Shown: positions 36,386-46,950 of the stretch, one piece after another
How positions within the stretch are numbered: position 1 is the stretch's first letter
Layout: every line of letters starts with the position of its first letter
Assembly (NCBI RefSeq): GCF_022479115.1
Contig: NZ_CP092497.1
Location: forward strand, 6,882,001-6,946,000
Direction of reading: 5' to 3'
Length of the DNA stretch: 64,000 bases
Source of the DNA: Amycolatopsis sp. EV170708-02-1
GTDB lineage: Bacteria; Actinomycetota; Actinomycetes; Mycobacteriales; Pseudonocardiaceae
Notes under the pieces: generated by a model
What the model was told of the DNA's origin: nothing
Database searches by the model: none
The model's input: only the letters and a program-made list of their open reading frames with translations
Position numbers and translations under genes: made by a program

Positions 36386-38959
36386 GTGCCCGCCCCCAAC
36401 CTGACCCGAGACCAAGCCAAGCTGCGCGCGGAACTGCTCGACGTCGAGTCCTACGACATCGAGCTGGATCTGACCGACGGCCGTGGCGGTCCCGGTGAGA
36501 AGACCTTCACGTCGAAGACGACGATCAAGTTCGCGAGCGCCAGAAGCGGCGAAGCGTCGTGGGTCGACATCGTCGCCGAGGGGATCGGATCGGCCGTCCT
36601 CAACGGGACGGACCTCGACGTCAGCGGGTACGTCGAGGACAAGGGCATCGAGCTGCCCGGCCTCGCCGAGTCGAACGAGCTCGTCGTGGACGCGGTCTGC
36701 CGGTACATGAACACCGGCGAGGGCCTGCACCGATTCGTCGACCCGGTCGACGACGGCGTGTACCTCTACACGCAGTTCGAGACCGCGGACGCGAAGCGGA
36801 TGTTCGCCTGCTTCGACCAGCCCGACCTCAAGTCGGTCTACCGGCTCACCGTGATCGCGCCGAAGGACTGGAAGGTCATCTCGAACGCGCTGATCGAATC
36901 GACGGAGGAGACCTCGGAGGGGGCCGTCCGCACCGTGTTCAAGGTGTCCGAGCGGATCTCGACCTACCTGGTCGCGCTGATCGCCGGCCCGTACAGCGAG
37001 TGGCGCGACGAGTTCACCGACGAGCACCGCACGATCCCGCTGGGCATCTACTGCCGCGCCTCGCTCGCCGAGCACATGGACGCGGAGAAGCTGTTCACCG
37101 AGACCAAGCAGGGTTTCGCCTTCTATCACGAGAAGTTCGCGACCCCGTACCCGTTCTCCAAGTACGACCAGCTGTTCGTGCCGGAGTTCAACGCGGGCGC
37201 GATGGAGAACGCCGGCGCGGTCACCTTCCTGGAGGACTACGTCTTCCGCAGCCGCGTCACCCGCTACGCCTACGAGCGCCGTGCCGAGACGCTGCTGCAC
37301 GAGATGGCGCACATGTGGTTCGGCGACCTGGTCACCATGCGCTGGTGGGACGACCTGTGGCTGAACGAGTCGTTCGCGACCTTCGCGAGCGTGCTGGCCC
37401 AGGCCGAGGCCACCGAGTACAAGAACGCGTGGACCAGCTTCGCGAACATCGAGAAGTCGTGGGCGTACCGGCAGGACCAGCTGCCCTCGACGCATCCGAT
37501 CGCGGCGGACATCGTCGACCTGCACGCGGTCGAGGTGAACTTCGACGGCATCACCTACGCCAAGGGCGCGAGCGTGCTGAAGCAGCTCGTCGCCTACGTC
37601 GGGCTGGAGCACTTCCTCGAAGGCCTCAAGGTCTACTTCGGCAAGCACGCCTGGGGCAACGCGACCCTGGCGGACCTGCTGGGCGCGCTGGAAGAGGCCT
37701 CGGGCCGCGACCTGTCGTGGTGGAGCGCGCAGTGGCTGGAGACCACGGGCCTCAACTCGCTGAGCCCGCGCTACGAGGTCGGCGCCGACGGCACGTACAC
37801 CTCGTTCGCCGTCACCCAGACCGGTGCCAAGCCGGGCGCCGGTGAGCTGCGGACGCACCGCGTCGCGGTCGGCGTCTACGACGAGGACGAGAACGGCAAG
37901 ATCGTCCGCAAGCACCGCGTCGAGCTCGACGTGGACGGCGAGCGCACCGAGGTGCCGGGGCTGGTCGGTCTCCCGGCGGGCAAGCTCGTGCTGGTCAACG
38001 ACGACGACCTGACCTACTGCACGATGCGGCTCGACCCGGCGTCGCTGACCACGCTGATCGACCGCATCGCCGACATCACCGAACCGCTGCCCCGCACGCT
38101 GTGCTGGTCGGCGGCGTGGGAGATGACGCGTGAGGCCGAGCTCAAGGCCCGCGACTTCGTCACCCTGGTGCAGCGCGGCGTGCACACCGAGACCGAGGTC
38201 GGCGTGGTGCAGCGGCTGCTGCTGCAGGCGCAGACGGCGCTGAACTCGTACGCGAAGCCGGAGTGGGCGGCGGACAAGGGCTGGCCGGAGTTCTCCGCGC
38301 GGCTGCTGGAGCTGGCGCAGGGCGCCGAGGCCGGTTCGGACCACCAGCTCGCGTTCGTGAACTCGCTCGCCGGTTGCGTGCTCGACGACAAGACGCTGCA
38401 GATCATCGCGGGCTGGCTCGACGGCTCGGCGCCCCTGGAGGGCCTGACCGTCGACACCGACCTGCGCTGGCGGCTGCTGCACGCGCTGGTCGCGCACGGC
38501 AAGGCGGAGAACCCGGAGATCGACGCGGAACTCGGCAAGGACGACACCGCGGCCGGGCGGCGACAGGCGGAGCGCTCGCGGGCGCTGCGGCCGACCGCCG
38601 AGGCGAAGGCCGACGCGTGGCAGCGGGCGGTGTACGACGACGAGCTGCCCAACGCGGTCAGCGACTCGCTCATCACCGGCTTCTCCCACCCGGGCCAGAA
38701 GCACCTGCTGGGCGACTACGTGACGCGCTACTTCGAGGTCATCGACGAGGTTTGGCAGCGGCGCTCCAGCGAGCGGGCGCAGCCGACCGTGGTCGGGCTG
38801 TACCCGTCGTGGGCCGTCGAGGCGGCGACCGTCACGGCGTCGGACGAGTGGCTGGCCGGGGAGCACCCGGCGGCGCTGCGCCGTCTCGTGTCGGAAGGCC
38901 GGGCCGGGATCGTGCGGGCGCTGGCCGCCCGTGAGTTCGACTCGCAGGCCGGCGACTGA
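36386..38959 (+). CDS. pepN: Aminopeptidase N (M1 family)
   Basis: Encodes 857 residues, the normal length. The exopeptidase motif [11 protein letters not shown] (near residue 272) and the zinc site [13 protein letters not shown] with His305, Glu306, His309, then Glu328 in NESFATFAS are intact. A C-terminal ERAP-like helical domain follows. It removes N-terminal residues from peptides in the cytoplasm. GTG at 36380 is in frame, but AGAGG at 36376-36380 fits GTG 36386 better. It corresponds in position to Rv2467. No signal peptide. Confidence 0.94.
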   Translation: MPAPNLTRDQAKLRAELLDVESYDIELDLTDGRGGPGEKTFTSKTTIKFASARSGEASWVDIVAEGIGSAVLNGTDLDVSGYVEDKGIELPGLAESNELVVDAVCRYMNTGEGLHRFVDPVDDGVYLYTQFETADAKRMFACFDQPDLKSVYRLTVIAPKDWKVISNALIESTEETSEGAVRTVFKVSERISTYLVALIAGPYSEWRDEFTDEHRTIPLGIYCRASLAEHMDAEKLFTETKQGFAFYHEKFATPYPFSKYDQLFVPEFNAGAMENAGAVTFLEDYVFRSRVTRYAYERRAETLLHEMAHMWFGDLVTMRWWDDLWLNESFATFASVLAQAEATEYKNAWTSFANIEKSWAYRQDQLPSTHPIAADIVDLHAVEVNFDGITYAKGASVLKQLVAYVGLEHFLEGLKVYFGKHAWGNATLADLLGALEEASGRDLSWWSAQWLETTGLNSLSPRYEVGADGTYTSFAVTQTGAKPGAGELRTHRVAVGVYDEDENGKIVRKHRVELDVDGERTEVPGLVGLPAGKLVLVNDDDLTYCTMRLDPASLTTLIDRIADITEPLPRTLCWSAAWEMTREAELKARDFVTLVQRGVHTETEVGVVQRLLLQAQTALNSYAKPEWAADKGWPEFSARLLELAQGAEAGSDHQLAFVNSLAGCVLDDKTLQIIAGWLDGSAPLEGLTVDTDLRWRLLHALVAHGKAENPEIDAELGKDDTAAGRRQAERSRALRPTAEAKADAWQRAVYDDELPNAVSDSLITGFSHPGQKHLLGDYVTRYFEVIDEVWQRRSSERAQPTVVGLYPSWAVEAATVTASDEWLAGEHPAALRRLVSEGRAGIVRALAAREFDSQAGD

Positions 38960-38967
38960 CGAGAGCT

Positions 38968-39040
38968 GAAAGGGCCCTTCACCGCATGTGATGCGGTGAA
39001 GGGCCCTTTCGCTGCGTCCTATGCGGGGAAGGTCCCCTTC
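38968..39040. repeat. Intergenic hairpin element (GGGCCC type), copy 2
   Basis: Identical arms to the element at 32432-32504, with loop GTG instead of GCG and three other differences over 73 bases. It lies 8 bases after the pepN stop, in the gap before the convergent DUF5130 gene, a position suited to bidirectional termination. Confidence 0.85.
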
Positions 39041-39047
39041 AGCTCCG

Positions 39048-39530
39048 TCAGTGCTGCGGAGCGCCCGCCTGGTCGCTCAGCATGCGGAGAGCGTTCACGA
39101 GGCCACCGACGAGGTCGCCTTCCTTGAACGAGGCCACCATGCTGGCCACGGCGAGCTTCGCGCCGCGGTCGGGCAGGCGGTGCCGGGCCTGCGTGCCCGT
39201 CACGACCTCGATCGCCCGCTGGCCGGGCGACACGGCGACGATGACACCGTCGGCCGGGTTGTCGGTCGAGGTCAGCAGCCCTTCGGCGGTGGCGCGGGTG
39301 TCCTCGCCGAGGTCGCCCAGGTATACGCTGAAGTCCAGGCCGGTTTCGCGGCTGGCGAGCGTCAGCGCCTCGTCCAGCCGGGCGAGCTGCTGGGTGGTGA
39401 ATGGGCTGATCGGACCAGCCGGTTCGTACATCTTGGCGGCGGAAATCCGGCCGCTCGAGGTAACGGCGGCGCCGTAACCGGGCTCTTCGTCAACAGCGGT
39501 GGACGAATGGGTCAGTTCACCAGTTGCCAC
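39048..39530 (-). CDS. DUF5130 (TPM-like) family protein
   Basis: Encodes 160 residues from a GTG start. The central part SPFTTQQLARLDEALTLASRETGLDFSVYLG followed by DNPADGVIVAVSPGQRAIEVVTG has the alpha/beta pattern of the TPM/DUF5130 family, but without a signal peptide or membrane helix. Function is unknown. It corresponds to Rv2468c in gene order. Its start overlaps the end of a small membrane-protein gene by 14 bases, indicating coupled translation. Confidence 0.82.
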   Translation of the reverse strand: MATGELTHSSTAVDEEPGYGAAVTSSGRISAAKMYEPAGPISPFTTQQLARLDEALTLASRETGLDFSVYLGDLGEDTRATAEGLLTSTDNPADGVIVAVSPGQRAIEVVTGTQARHRLPDRGAKLAVASMVASFKEGDLVGGLVNALRMLSDQAGAPQH

Positions 39531-39780
39531 GAGCGCCTCCCGTCACCGAAGCTCCGTCCGCCGCGACGACGGCGGTCGCGCCGCCCTCGTTCGCGTGCGG
39601 ATGCCTTGCGCCGACCCCGTCGGGGTTGGCGCTCCACCACATGGCCGGGTACTCCCACGGCTGCCCCGGCCGGTACCGGGCGACGCCCGCGCCCTTCGAC
39701 CGCAGCGTGGCCACCCCGCACAGCGCGTAGATGGCCAAGGGGATCACCGCGAAGACCAGGATCGTCTCGACAAGGTTCAC
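39517..39780 (-). CDS. Small single-pass membrane protein
   Basis: Encodes 87 residues from a GTG start, beginning NLVETILVFAVIPLAIYALC, one membrane helix, followed by a cytoplasmic tail with RPGQPWEYPAMWWSANPDG. The WEYP-MWWSANP block looks conserved-type rather than random, and similar small proteins precede DUF5130 genes in other actinobacteria as far as I recall. It overlaps the DUF5130 gene and is probably its operon partner. The longer frame to 39885 adds an unlikely hydrophilic lead. Confidence 0.75.
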   Translation of the reverse strand: MNLVETILVFAVIPLAIYALCGVATLRSKGAGVARYRPGQPWEYPAMWWSANPDGVGARHPHANEGGATAVVAADGASVTGGARGNW

Positions 39781-40058
39781 GCGCGTGAGCGTATCCGATG
39801 GCGTGCGGCCCCACCCGCTCGCACGGCACCTACCGCTCGTCGTCCGGAGGGGGCCGTCCGCCGCTTGCCGCGAAAGCGCTCCCACGTTGGGGCGAAGCCC
39901 TCAAGGCCGAAAGGTTGCAACTCAACGTACGGGCGGCCGCACCCGGCGCTGTCGTCTTGTCGCGGCCTTGAAATCCTCGTAGCTTTTTCACCTGTACGGG
40001 CCTTGCGCCCAGCTCCCCCACCCCAGCAGGTAACGCACCGGTCGCAGGAGGATATGTC

Positions 40059-40412
40059 ATGCAGAGCACCCAGACACCCGGCCAGGCGATCATCGACGAC
40101 ATTTCGTCACTCTTCGAAATTGGATTCGTCCCCGGTACGCGTGTGACGGCGGGCACACGGGTTACGCGCGGTACACGTGTCACTCGCGGTACGCGGGTCA
40201 CCGCCGGCACCCGGGTCACCCGCGGAACCCGCGTCACGCGAGGCACCCGCGTCACCGCCGGAACCCGCGTCACCCGTGGCACGCGAGTCACCCGGGGCAC
40301 CCGCGTGACGGCGGGCACCCGCGTCACCTGCGGCACGCGCGTCACCCGCGTCACCCGCGGCACCCGTGGCACCCGCGTCACCTGCCAGAGCGACTTCTCC
40401 CTCGCCGCCTGA
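40059..40412 (+). CDS. GTRVT hexapeptide-repeat protein, undescribed
   Basis: Encodes 117 residues. A 25-residue head (MQSTQTPGQAIIDDISSLFE then IGFVP) is followed by twelve contiguous hexapeptides GTRVT[A/R/C], a VTRGTR interruption, a thirteenth GTRVTC, and the tail QSDFSLAA. The sixth residue follows the order A-R-R for three and a half cycles; cysteines occupy it in the 11th and last units. AGGAGG at 40046-40051 sits 7 bases before the ATG, an ideal ribosome binding site. Codons vary among units almost only synonymously. The product is very basic. V at one position and T four later fit the left-handed beta-helix hexapeptide rule loosely; a RiPP-like precursor or nucleic-acid-binding peptide are other options. 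No modification enzyme is adjacent. Confidence 0.75.
   Translation: MQSTQTPGQAIIDDISSLFEIGFVPGTRVTAGTRVTRGTRVTRGTRVTAGTRVTRGTRVTRGTRVTAGTRVTRGTRVTRGTRVTAGTRVTCGTRVTRVTRGTRGTRVTCQSDFSLAA
40134..40385 (+). repeat. 18-bp tandem repeats coding GTRVTx
   Basis: Twelve consecutive 18-base units run from 40134 to 40349, then two partly degenerate ones to 40385. The consensus is GGCACCCGCGTCACCCGC. First and second codon positions are nearly invariant while Gly, Thr, Arg and Val codons change freely at third positions. Because the unit length is a multiple of three, other frames on both strands are also open through it. Confidence 0.92.
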
Positions 40413-40480
40413 GCCCGGGCACGACCGGTTCACAGGGGACGGCGCACTCGTAGCGAGCTTCACCATCGCGTCATCGGCCC

Positions 40481-40508
40481 GCCCCGGCCGCCGAAAGGCA
40501 GCCGGGGC
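40481..40508. terminator. Strong hairpin with GAAA tetraloop between convergent genes
   Basis: GCCCCGGC (40481-40488) pairs with GCCGGGGC (40501-40508); inside, GCC pairs with GGC around a GAAA tetraloop after one C-A mismatch. It is followed by CGACGCTTTT on the plus strand. It lies between the GTRVT gene and the convergent HNH gene, so it can end both transcripts. Confidence 0.65.
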
Positions 40509-40541
40509 GCCGACGCTTTTCGGGGCCCGGTCATGACCGGA

Positions 40542-41312
40542 TCAGGCGGCGGTTCCCAGGTACGGCCGCCACAACGGGTCGGCCTCCTTCGAATGCGCGA
40601 GCAGCCGCCAGTGCGGCCCGTGCGGGGCCCTCGGCACGACGCGCAGGCGCCAGCCGATCTCGGAAAGCAGCTTGTCCGCCTTCCGGTGGTTGCACTTGGC
40701 GCAGCAGGCCACGCAGTTCGTCCAGCTGTGGGGACCTCCGCGACTGCGCGGGACGACGTGGTCGATCGTCTCGGCCCGCCCTCCGCAGTAGGCGCAGCGG
40801 TACCGGTCGCGATGCATCAGCCCGGCCCGGGTCAGCGGCACCTGCGCGCGGTAGGGCACGCGCACGTAGGTGCTCAGCCGGATCACCGAAGGCACGGGCA
40901 GCGAGACCGTGGCGGCGTGCAGTTCGAGCCCTGCCGGGTCTCCGTGCACCACCTCGGCCTTGCCGCACATCACGAGGACCACCGCGCGCCGCAACGGCAG
41001 CGCCGTGAGCGGTTCGAACGTGGCGTTCAACAGCAATACCCGTCTGCGGCCCCAGGACGACGCTGTCGTCGTAGTGGGTACCGCCGAAGTCGACGGATCC
41101 CGCCCTCTACGCTGTCCGGGCGGGCGGGCAACACCCCCTGGCCGCGTTCCCGGCCCGCCCGGTGGAGCCCCGTGCGAGGGGGCACCTCCCGGATGGGCGC
41201 GCAACACGACCTCCGGCGCCTGTCCGGCCACGGCTTGGCTCGGGACGCCGAGGGGGATGGGTTGTCGGTCTGGCACTCGACCACCTCCACCGGTGCAGGC
41301 ATAGTCGACCAC
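40542..41312 (-). CDS. HNH endonuclease-domain protein
   Basis: Encodes up to 256 residues. The C-terminal half has an HNH domain: YRCAYCGGRAETIDHVVPRSRGG (first CxxC, then the catalytic His of DH), then WTNCVACCAKCNHRKADKLL (second CxxC and the N and H). A preceding domain starting LLNATFEPLTALPLRRAVVL is shared with actinobacterial HNH proteins such as Rv2469c. The first 85 residues are Pro/Gly/Arg-rich and might be untranslated: several later GTG starts are possible, so the 5' end is uncertain. Cleavage target unknown. Same place in order as Rv2469c. Confidence 0.83.
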   Translation of the reverse strand: MVDYACTGGGGRVPDRQPIPLGVPSQAVAGQAPEVVLRAHPGGAPSHGAPPGGPGTRPGGVARPPGQRRGRDPSTSAVPTTTTASSWGRRRVLLLNATFEPLTALPLRRAVVLVMCGKAEVVHGDPAGLELHAATVSLPVPSVIRLSTYVRVPYRAQVPLTRAGLMHRDRYRCAYCGGRAETIDHVVPRSRGGPHSWTNCVACCAKCNHRKADKLLSEIGWRLRVVPRAPHGPHWRLLAHSKEADPLWRPYLGTAA

Positions 41313-41455
41313 AGATCAGCCCCAAAGTGCACGTGTGTTACTGGACGTGTCACATGCGCGCGACCCGGCGGCCACATGAAGTTGGGTGTTTCGCATCCGC
41401 CGGGGGCGCGCGGCGTGACCGATCCCCGCCGAGTACGAAAGGACATTTCCTCTCC

Positions 41456-42436
41456 GTGAACCTGCTGCCCACCGAACCCCCGGCCTGCACCCGCGAAGCC
41501 GGCAGCCTGTGCTACCAGGTGTTCCAGGTCACAAAGAACGAATGGCTCTCCGCGTCGGCCGGCTGGCTGCTGACGAAGCCGCTGAGGATCCTGATGATCG
41601 TCGCCGTGGCGTTCCTGCTGCGGTATCTGGTGCGACGCCTGATCAACCGCGTGACGCGGATGCCGAACGGCGGTTCCTCGAAGCTGCCCGCCCTGTTGAG
41701 ACCGCTGCGGGAGAAGGCGCCCGAGGTGCTCGGGTCGGCGGTGATGGAACGGCGCCGTCAGCGTGCCGCCACCATCGGCTCGGTGCTCAAGTCGATGGCG
41801 ACGTTCCTGATCTACGGCCTCGCGTTCATCCTGGTGCTCGGCGAACTGGGCATCGACCTGGCGCCGATCATCGCGTCCGCCGGCATCGTCGGCGTGGCGC
41901 TCGGGTTCGGCGCGCAGAACCTGGTCAAGGACTTCCTGTCCGGCATGTTCATGATGATCGAGGACCAGTACGGCGTCGGTGACGTCGTCGACGTCGGCGA
42001 GGCGTCCGGCACCGTCGAGGCCGTCGGCCTCCGGATCACCACCTTGCGTGACATCAACGGCACCGTCTGGTACGTCCGCAACGGCGAGGTGCTGCGGGTC
42101 GGCAACTCGAGCCAGGGCTTCGCGGTGGCCGTCGTCGACGTCCCGCTCAGCTACTCGGCCGACGTCGAGAAGGCCACCGAGCTGATGGCGGAGAAGGCCA
42201 AGACCCTCCTGGAGAGCGAAGGGCTCGCACCGAACGTGCTGGAGCCGCCGGAGATGCTCGGCGTGGAGACCGTCACCCCCGAGAGCATCAAGCTCCGCCT
42301 GACGGTGAAGGTCCGGCCGGGCAAGCAGTGGGCCGTGCAGCGCGCGCTGCGTGCGCATCTGCTCGCCGCGCTCGACGAAGCCGGCTTCGAGCCGCCACTG
42401 GGGCGCTTTATGTCGTCCGGCCCCGCGGCCCAGTAG
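41456..42436 (+). CDS. MscS-family mechanosensitive channel
   Basis: Encodes 326 residues from a GTG start preceded by AAAGGA. Three transmembrane helices (about 35-55, 105-128 and 131-155) end in the pore helix: [29 protein letters not shown] is the MscS TM3 signature. The cytoplasmic beta domain follows ([30 protein letters not shown]), then the alpha/beta cage. It releases solutes on osmotic downshift. It lies 26 bases before the GlbO gene in the same direction and is absent from that position in the mycobacterial order as I recall it. Confidence 0.92.
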   Translation: MNLLPTEPPACTREAGSLCYQVFQVTKNEWLSASAGWLLTKPLRILMIVAVAFLLRYLVRRLINRVTRMPNGGSSKLPALLRPLREKAPEVLGSAVMERRRQRAATIGSVLKSMATFLIYGLAFILVLGELGIDLAPIIASAGIVGVALGFGAQNLVKDFLSGMFMMIEDQYGVGDVVDVGEASGTVEAVGLRITTLRDINGTVWYVRNGEVLRVGNSSQGFAVAVVDVPLSYSADVEKATELMAEKAKTLLESEGLAPNVLEPPEMLGVETVTPESIKLRLTVKVRPGKQWAVQRALRAHLLAALDEAGFEPPLGRFMSSGPAAQ

Positions 42437-42462
42437 GACAAGGGCAGAATGGAGCTGTGTCC

Positions 42463-42852
42463 GTGACCGAACCTGACCCCACCACCCTGTACGAAGCGAT
42501 CGGCGGTGAACCGGTCTTCACCCGGATCGTCGCTCGGTTCTACGCCGAAGTGGCGGTCGACGAAGTGCTTCGCCCGCTGTACCCCGAGGAGGACCTCGGC
42601 CCGGCCGAGGAGCGTTTCCGGCTGTTCCTCATGCAGTACTGGGGCGGCCCGCACACCTACTCGGACCAGCGCGGTCACCCGCGGCTGCGGATGCGGCACG
42701 CGCCGTTCAAGATCGGCCCGATCGAACGCGACGCCTGGCTGCGCTGCATCAAGATCGCGGTCGACGAGGAGAACATCGAGGAGCCCTACCGCTCGCAGCT
42801 GTGGGCGTACCTCGAGATGGCCGCCAACAGCATGATGAACAGCTTCGTGTGA
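42463..42852 (+). CDS. glbO: Group II truncated haemoglobin
   Basis: Encodes 129 residues. The 2/2 globin fold and nearly all group II signatures are visible: [20 protein letters not shown], then [20 protein letters not shown] with proximal His79 in RMRHAPF, and Trp92 of DAWLRC lining the distal pocket. It binds O2 and possibly handles NO or peroxide. GGAG at 42451-42454 suits the GTG at 42463; a GTG at 42457 is also in frame. Its TGA overlaps the ATG of the glucosidase gene by one base, the same pair as glbO-aglA in mycobacteria. Confidence 0.95.
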   Translation: MTEPDPTTLYEAIGGEPVFTRIVARFYAEVAVDEVLRPLYPEEDLGPAEERFRLFLMQYWGGPHTYSDQRGHPRLRMRHAPFKIGPIERDAWLRCIKIAVDEENIEEPYRSQLWAYLEMAANSMMNSFV

Positions 42853-44405
42853 TGGAACGCGACGTGGACTGGTGGGCCCAGGCGGTCTTCTACCAGGTCT
42901 ACGTACGCTCGTTCGCCGATTCGGACGGGGACGGCGTCGGTGACCTCGAAGGCATCCGCGGCAAGCTCGGGTATCTGGAGCTGCTCGGGGTCGACGCGCT
43001 GTGGCTGACGCCGTTCTACCGCTCCCCCATGGCCGACCACGGCTACGACATCGCCGACCCGCGCGACGTCGACCCGATGTTCGGCACCCTCGGCGATTTC
43101 GACGTCCTGCTGACCGAGGCGCACAAACGCGGCATCAAGGTCACCGTCGACGTCGTCCCCAACCACACCAGCAACACCCACGCCTGGTTCAAATCGGCGA
43201 TGGCGGCGCCGCCGGGGAGCCCGGAGCGGGATCGCTACATCTTCCGTGACGGGCTCGGCCCGCGCGGCGACCAGCCGCCGAACAACTGGGTCAGCTCGTT
43301 CGGCGGCCCGGCGTGGACGCGGGTGCCGGACGGCCAGTGGTATCTGCACCTGTTCTCGCCGCAGCAGCCGGATCTGAACTGGGCCAACCACGAGGTCGCC
43401 GCCGACCTGGAGCGGACCCTGCGGTTCTGGCTGGACCACGGCGTGGACGGCTTCCGTATCGATGTCGCGCACGGGATGGCGAAACCGCCGGGCCTGCCGG
43501 ACATGGACCCGCGGGTGAACGCGATCGGGCCGAGCGAGTTCTACGATCCGCGGTTCGACAACGACCGCGTCCACGAGATCCACCAGATGATCCGCAAGGT
43601 GCTCGACGAGTACCCGGGCACCATGGCCGTCGGTGAGATCTGGGTGACCGACGAGAAGCGCCTCGCGCGCTACCTGCGGCCCGACGAGCTGCACCTGGCG
43701 TTCAACTTCCGGCTCGTGCTCACACATTTCGACGCGGACGCGCTGCGGACGGCCATCGAGCGGTCCTTGGCGGTGCCGAAGGCCGCCGGCGCCCCCGCCA
43801 CCTGGACGTTGAGCAATCACGACGTCTGGCGGCAGGTCAGCCGGTACGGCGGCGGCGAACGCGGCGTCCGGCGCGCCAGGGCGATGGCGCTCGTCGAGCT
43901 CGCGCTGCCCGGCGCGGTCTATCTGTACAACGGCGAGGAACTGGGGCTCGGCAACGTCGACATCCCGCCCGACGCGGTCGCGGACCCGCGCGCCAAGATC
44001 TCCGGTGCCGAGTTCGGCCGGGACGCGTCACGGGTGCCGCTGCCGTGGGAAGGCGACCTGCCGCCGTTCGGTTTCTCGCGCAATCCGCGCACCTGGCTGC
44101 CGATGCCGGCTTCGTGGGCTTCGGTGACCGTGGAAGCGCAGCTGGAGGATCCGGCGTCGACGCTCTCGCTGTACCGGCGGGCGATCGAGATCCGTAAGTC
44201 GCACAAGGCTTTCCGCGGTGACGACCTCGAATGGTACGGCGCGCCCGCGGGGTGTTTCGCGTTCCGGAGGCGCGGTGGCGGGCTGGTGTGCGCGCTGAAC
44301 ACGTCGGCGAGCCCGATCGCGCTGCCGCCGGGCGAAGTGCTGCTGTCGAGCGTGCCGTTGGTGAACGGGAAACTGCCACCGGACGCGGCCGCCTGGCTCG
44401 TCTGA
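42852..44405 (+). CDS. aglA: GH13 alpha-glucosidase
   Basis: Encodes 517 residues. The (beta/alpha)8 catalytic domain has the GH13 conserved regions: DVVPNHTS, GFRIDVAH with nucleophile Asp204, GEIW with acid/base Glu262, and LSNHD with Asp324. WWAQAVFYQVYVRSFADSDGDG at the start is typical of oligo-1,6-glucosidase and alpha-glucosidase types. No signal peptide, so it acts on cytoplasmic maltodextrins or trehalose-like sugars. Translation is coupled to glbO (TGATG). A perfect 15-bp stem spans its stop codon. Confidence 0.92.
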   Translation: MERDVDWWAQAVFYQVYVRSFADSDGDGVGDLEGIRGKLGYLELLGVDALWLTPFYRSPMADHGYDIADPRDVDPMFGTLGDFDVLLTEAHKRGIKVTVDVVPNHTSNTHAWFKSAMAAPPGSPERDRYIFRDGLGPRGDQPPNNWVSSFGGPAWTRVPDGQWYLHLFSPQQPDLNWANHEVAADLERTLRFWLDHGVDGFRIDVAHGMAKPPGLPDMDPRVNAIGPSEFYDPRFDNDRVHEIHQMIRKVLDEYPGTMAVGEIWVTDEKRLARYLRPDELHLAFNFRLVLTHFDADALRTAIERSLAVPKAAGAPATWTLSNHDVWRQVSRYGGGERGVRRARAMALVELALPGAVYLYNGEELGLGNVDIPPDAVADPRAKISGAEFGRDASRVPLPWEGDLPPFGFSRNPRTWLPMPASWASVTVEAQLEDPASTLSLYRRAIEIRKSHKAFRGDDLEWYGAPAGCFAFRRRGGGLVCALNTSASPIALPPGEVLLSSVPLVNGKLPPDAAAWLV

Positions 44406-44418
44406 GCCAGGCGGCCGC
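44385..44418. terminator. Bidirectional terminator-like hairpin across the aglA stop
   Basis: GCGGCCGCCTGGCTC (44385-44399) pairs perfectly with GAGCCAGGCGGCCGC (44404-44418) around GTCT. The TGA of aglA is inside the hairpin. The convergent LVIVD gene ends 8 bases further on. Confidence 0.7.
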
Positions 44419-44425
44419 GCCGGGA

Positions 44426-45886
<1,461 letters not shown>

Positions 45887-45973
45887 GATATGGCTCTCCT
45901 TCCACCCAGCTTTACGCGCACCTTATTCCTTATTTAGGCTCAGCAGATACCGACCAACGGAGGAACTCCCGGG

Positions 45974-46615
45974 ATGCGAAAAAGTTTGACATCGGCGCTG
46001 GTCGCCGCCGCTTTCCTCGTCTCGGGCTGCACCGGTGACGCGGAGCCCGCCGCACCGGCCCAGAGCGCGCCGGTGATCGCCCCTGGCAAACCCGGCGAGC
46101 AGGCGGGCACCGCCGCCCCGGGCCCGGTGAACCGCGATCAGCCCAACGAGGCCGACGTCGAGTACATGACGATGATGATCCCCCACCACCAGCAGGCGAA
46201 GGTGATGACCGACCTGGTGCCGGGCAAGACGGCCAACGAGCAGATCCGGGCGATCGCGGGGCGGATCTCGGTCGCGCAGGACGGCGAGATCACGATGATG
46301 AAGACCTGGCTGGCCGACCGCGGCAAGCCGGTGCCGGGCGAAGGACACGCGGGTCACGGGGGCGGGCATGATCACGCGCTCATGCCGGGGATGGCGACCG
46401 AGGCTCAGCTGGCGGATCTGCGCGCGGCGAACGGGGCGGCGTTCGAAAAGCTGTTCCTCGACCTGATGATCGCGCACCACCAGGGCGCGCTGACCATGGC
46501 CGAAGCCCAGCTCGGCAAGGGGGTGGAGGTCAAGGCGCAGGAGATGGCGCAGGAGGTCATCACCGGACAGACCGCCGAGATCGAGCGCATGAAGACGATG
46601 CGCGGAAAGCTCTAG
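45974..46615 (+). CDS. DUF305 lipoprotein
   Basis: Encodes 213 residues. The lipobox is VSGC (Cys near residue 19). DUF305 motifs are EYMTMMIPHHQQAKVMTDL near residue 64 and DLMIAHHQGALTMAEAQL near 157, with paired His residues that could bind copper or another metal. Between them lies a His/Gly loop (HAGHGGGHDHALMPGM). The start is supported by GGAGGAA upstream. It is divergent from the LVIVD gene with 87 bases between starts. Confidence 0.9.
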   Translation: MRKSLTSALVAAAFLVSGCTGDAEPAAPAQSAPVIAPGKPGEQAGTAAPGPVNRDQPNEADVEYMTMMIPHHQQAKVMTDLVPGKTANEQIRAIAGRISVAQDGEITMMKTWLADRGKPVPGEGHAGHGGGHDHALMPGMATEAQLADLRAANGAAFEKLFLDLMIAHHQGALTMAEAQLGKGVEVKAQEMAQEVITGQTAEIERMKTMRGKL

Positions 46616-46887
46616 GCCTCGCCGGAGCCCATATCGCCGAACCCGGAGTCGCCCGAGTCGTCGAGGGTGCCGGAGACGATCCAGGTCGCCAGCGCGGCGG
46701 CCTGGACGTAGGGCGCAGCCTTCGCCGCGGCCCGTCCGGCGCTCTTGGCGCGCCCCCATTTCTCCGGGCGTTCGGCGCGTTCGGGCGCCTCCTCACCCGG
46801 CGGCCGCTCGGTCCGCCACGGAGTCTCCTCCGGCCGGACCCCGGCGAGGAAGTCCGCGGTCGGGTCGTCCCCGTCCTTGTCGTTCAT
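46612..46887 (-). CDS. Small hypothetical protein
   Basis: Encodes 91 residues beginning NDKDGDDPTADFLAGVRPEE, charged and mostly disordered. One mildly hydrophobic helix (AAPYVQAAALATWIVSGTL) near the C-terminus is followed by an acidic Gly/Ser tail. It overlaps the DUF305 stop by 4 bases. The frame to 46935 has an earlier start, but ATG 46887 gives the cleaner N-terminus. No strong ribosome binding site and no family recognised. Confidence 0.5.
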   Translation of the reverse strand: MNDKDGDDPTADFLAGVRPEETPWRTERPPGEEAPERAERPEKWGRAKSAGRAAAKAAPYVQAAALATWIVSGTLDDSGDSGFGDMGSGEA

Positions 46888-46950
46888 GGGGACAGCCTGA
46901 CACCGCGGGCGGCCGGAAGCCACCCGCGGCGTCATGCGGTAAGAAACCCG

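Noticed and set aside
39830..40381. A 183-residue minus-strand frame of VTRVPR-type repeats antisense to the GTRVT gene
   Set aside because: It has no ribosome binding site, and its substitutions are not at its own third codon positions. It is open only because the 18-bp unit has no stop codon in that frame.
40059..40412. A biosynthetic cluster around the GTRVT gene
   Set aside because: Neighbouring genes are an HNH protein, a small membrane protein and a DUF5130 protein. No radical SAM, YcaO, LanM-like or protease gene is present within the window.
40542..41312. The HNH protein as a homing endonuclease or restriction enzyme
   Set aside because: No intron, intein or methyltransferase is nearby, and the gene sits in a position conserved with M. 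tuberculosis, which suggests a housekeeping role.
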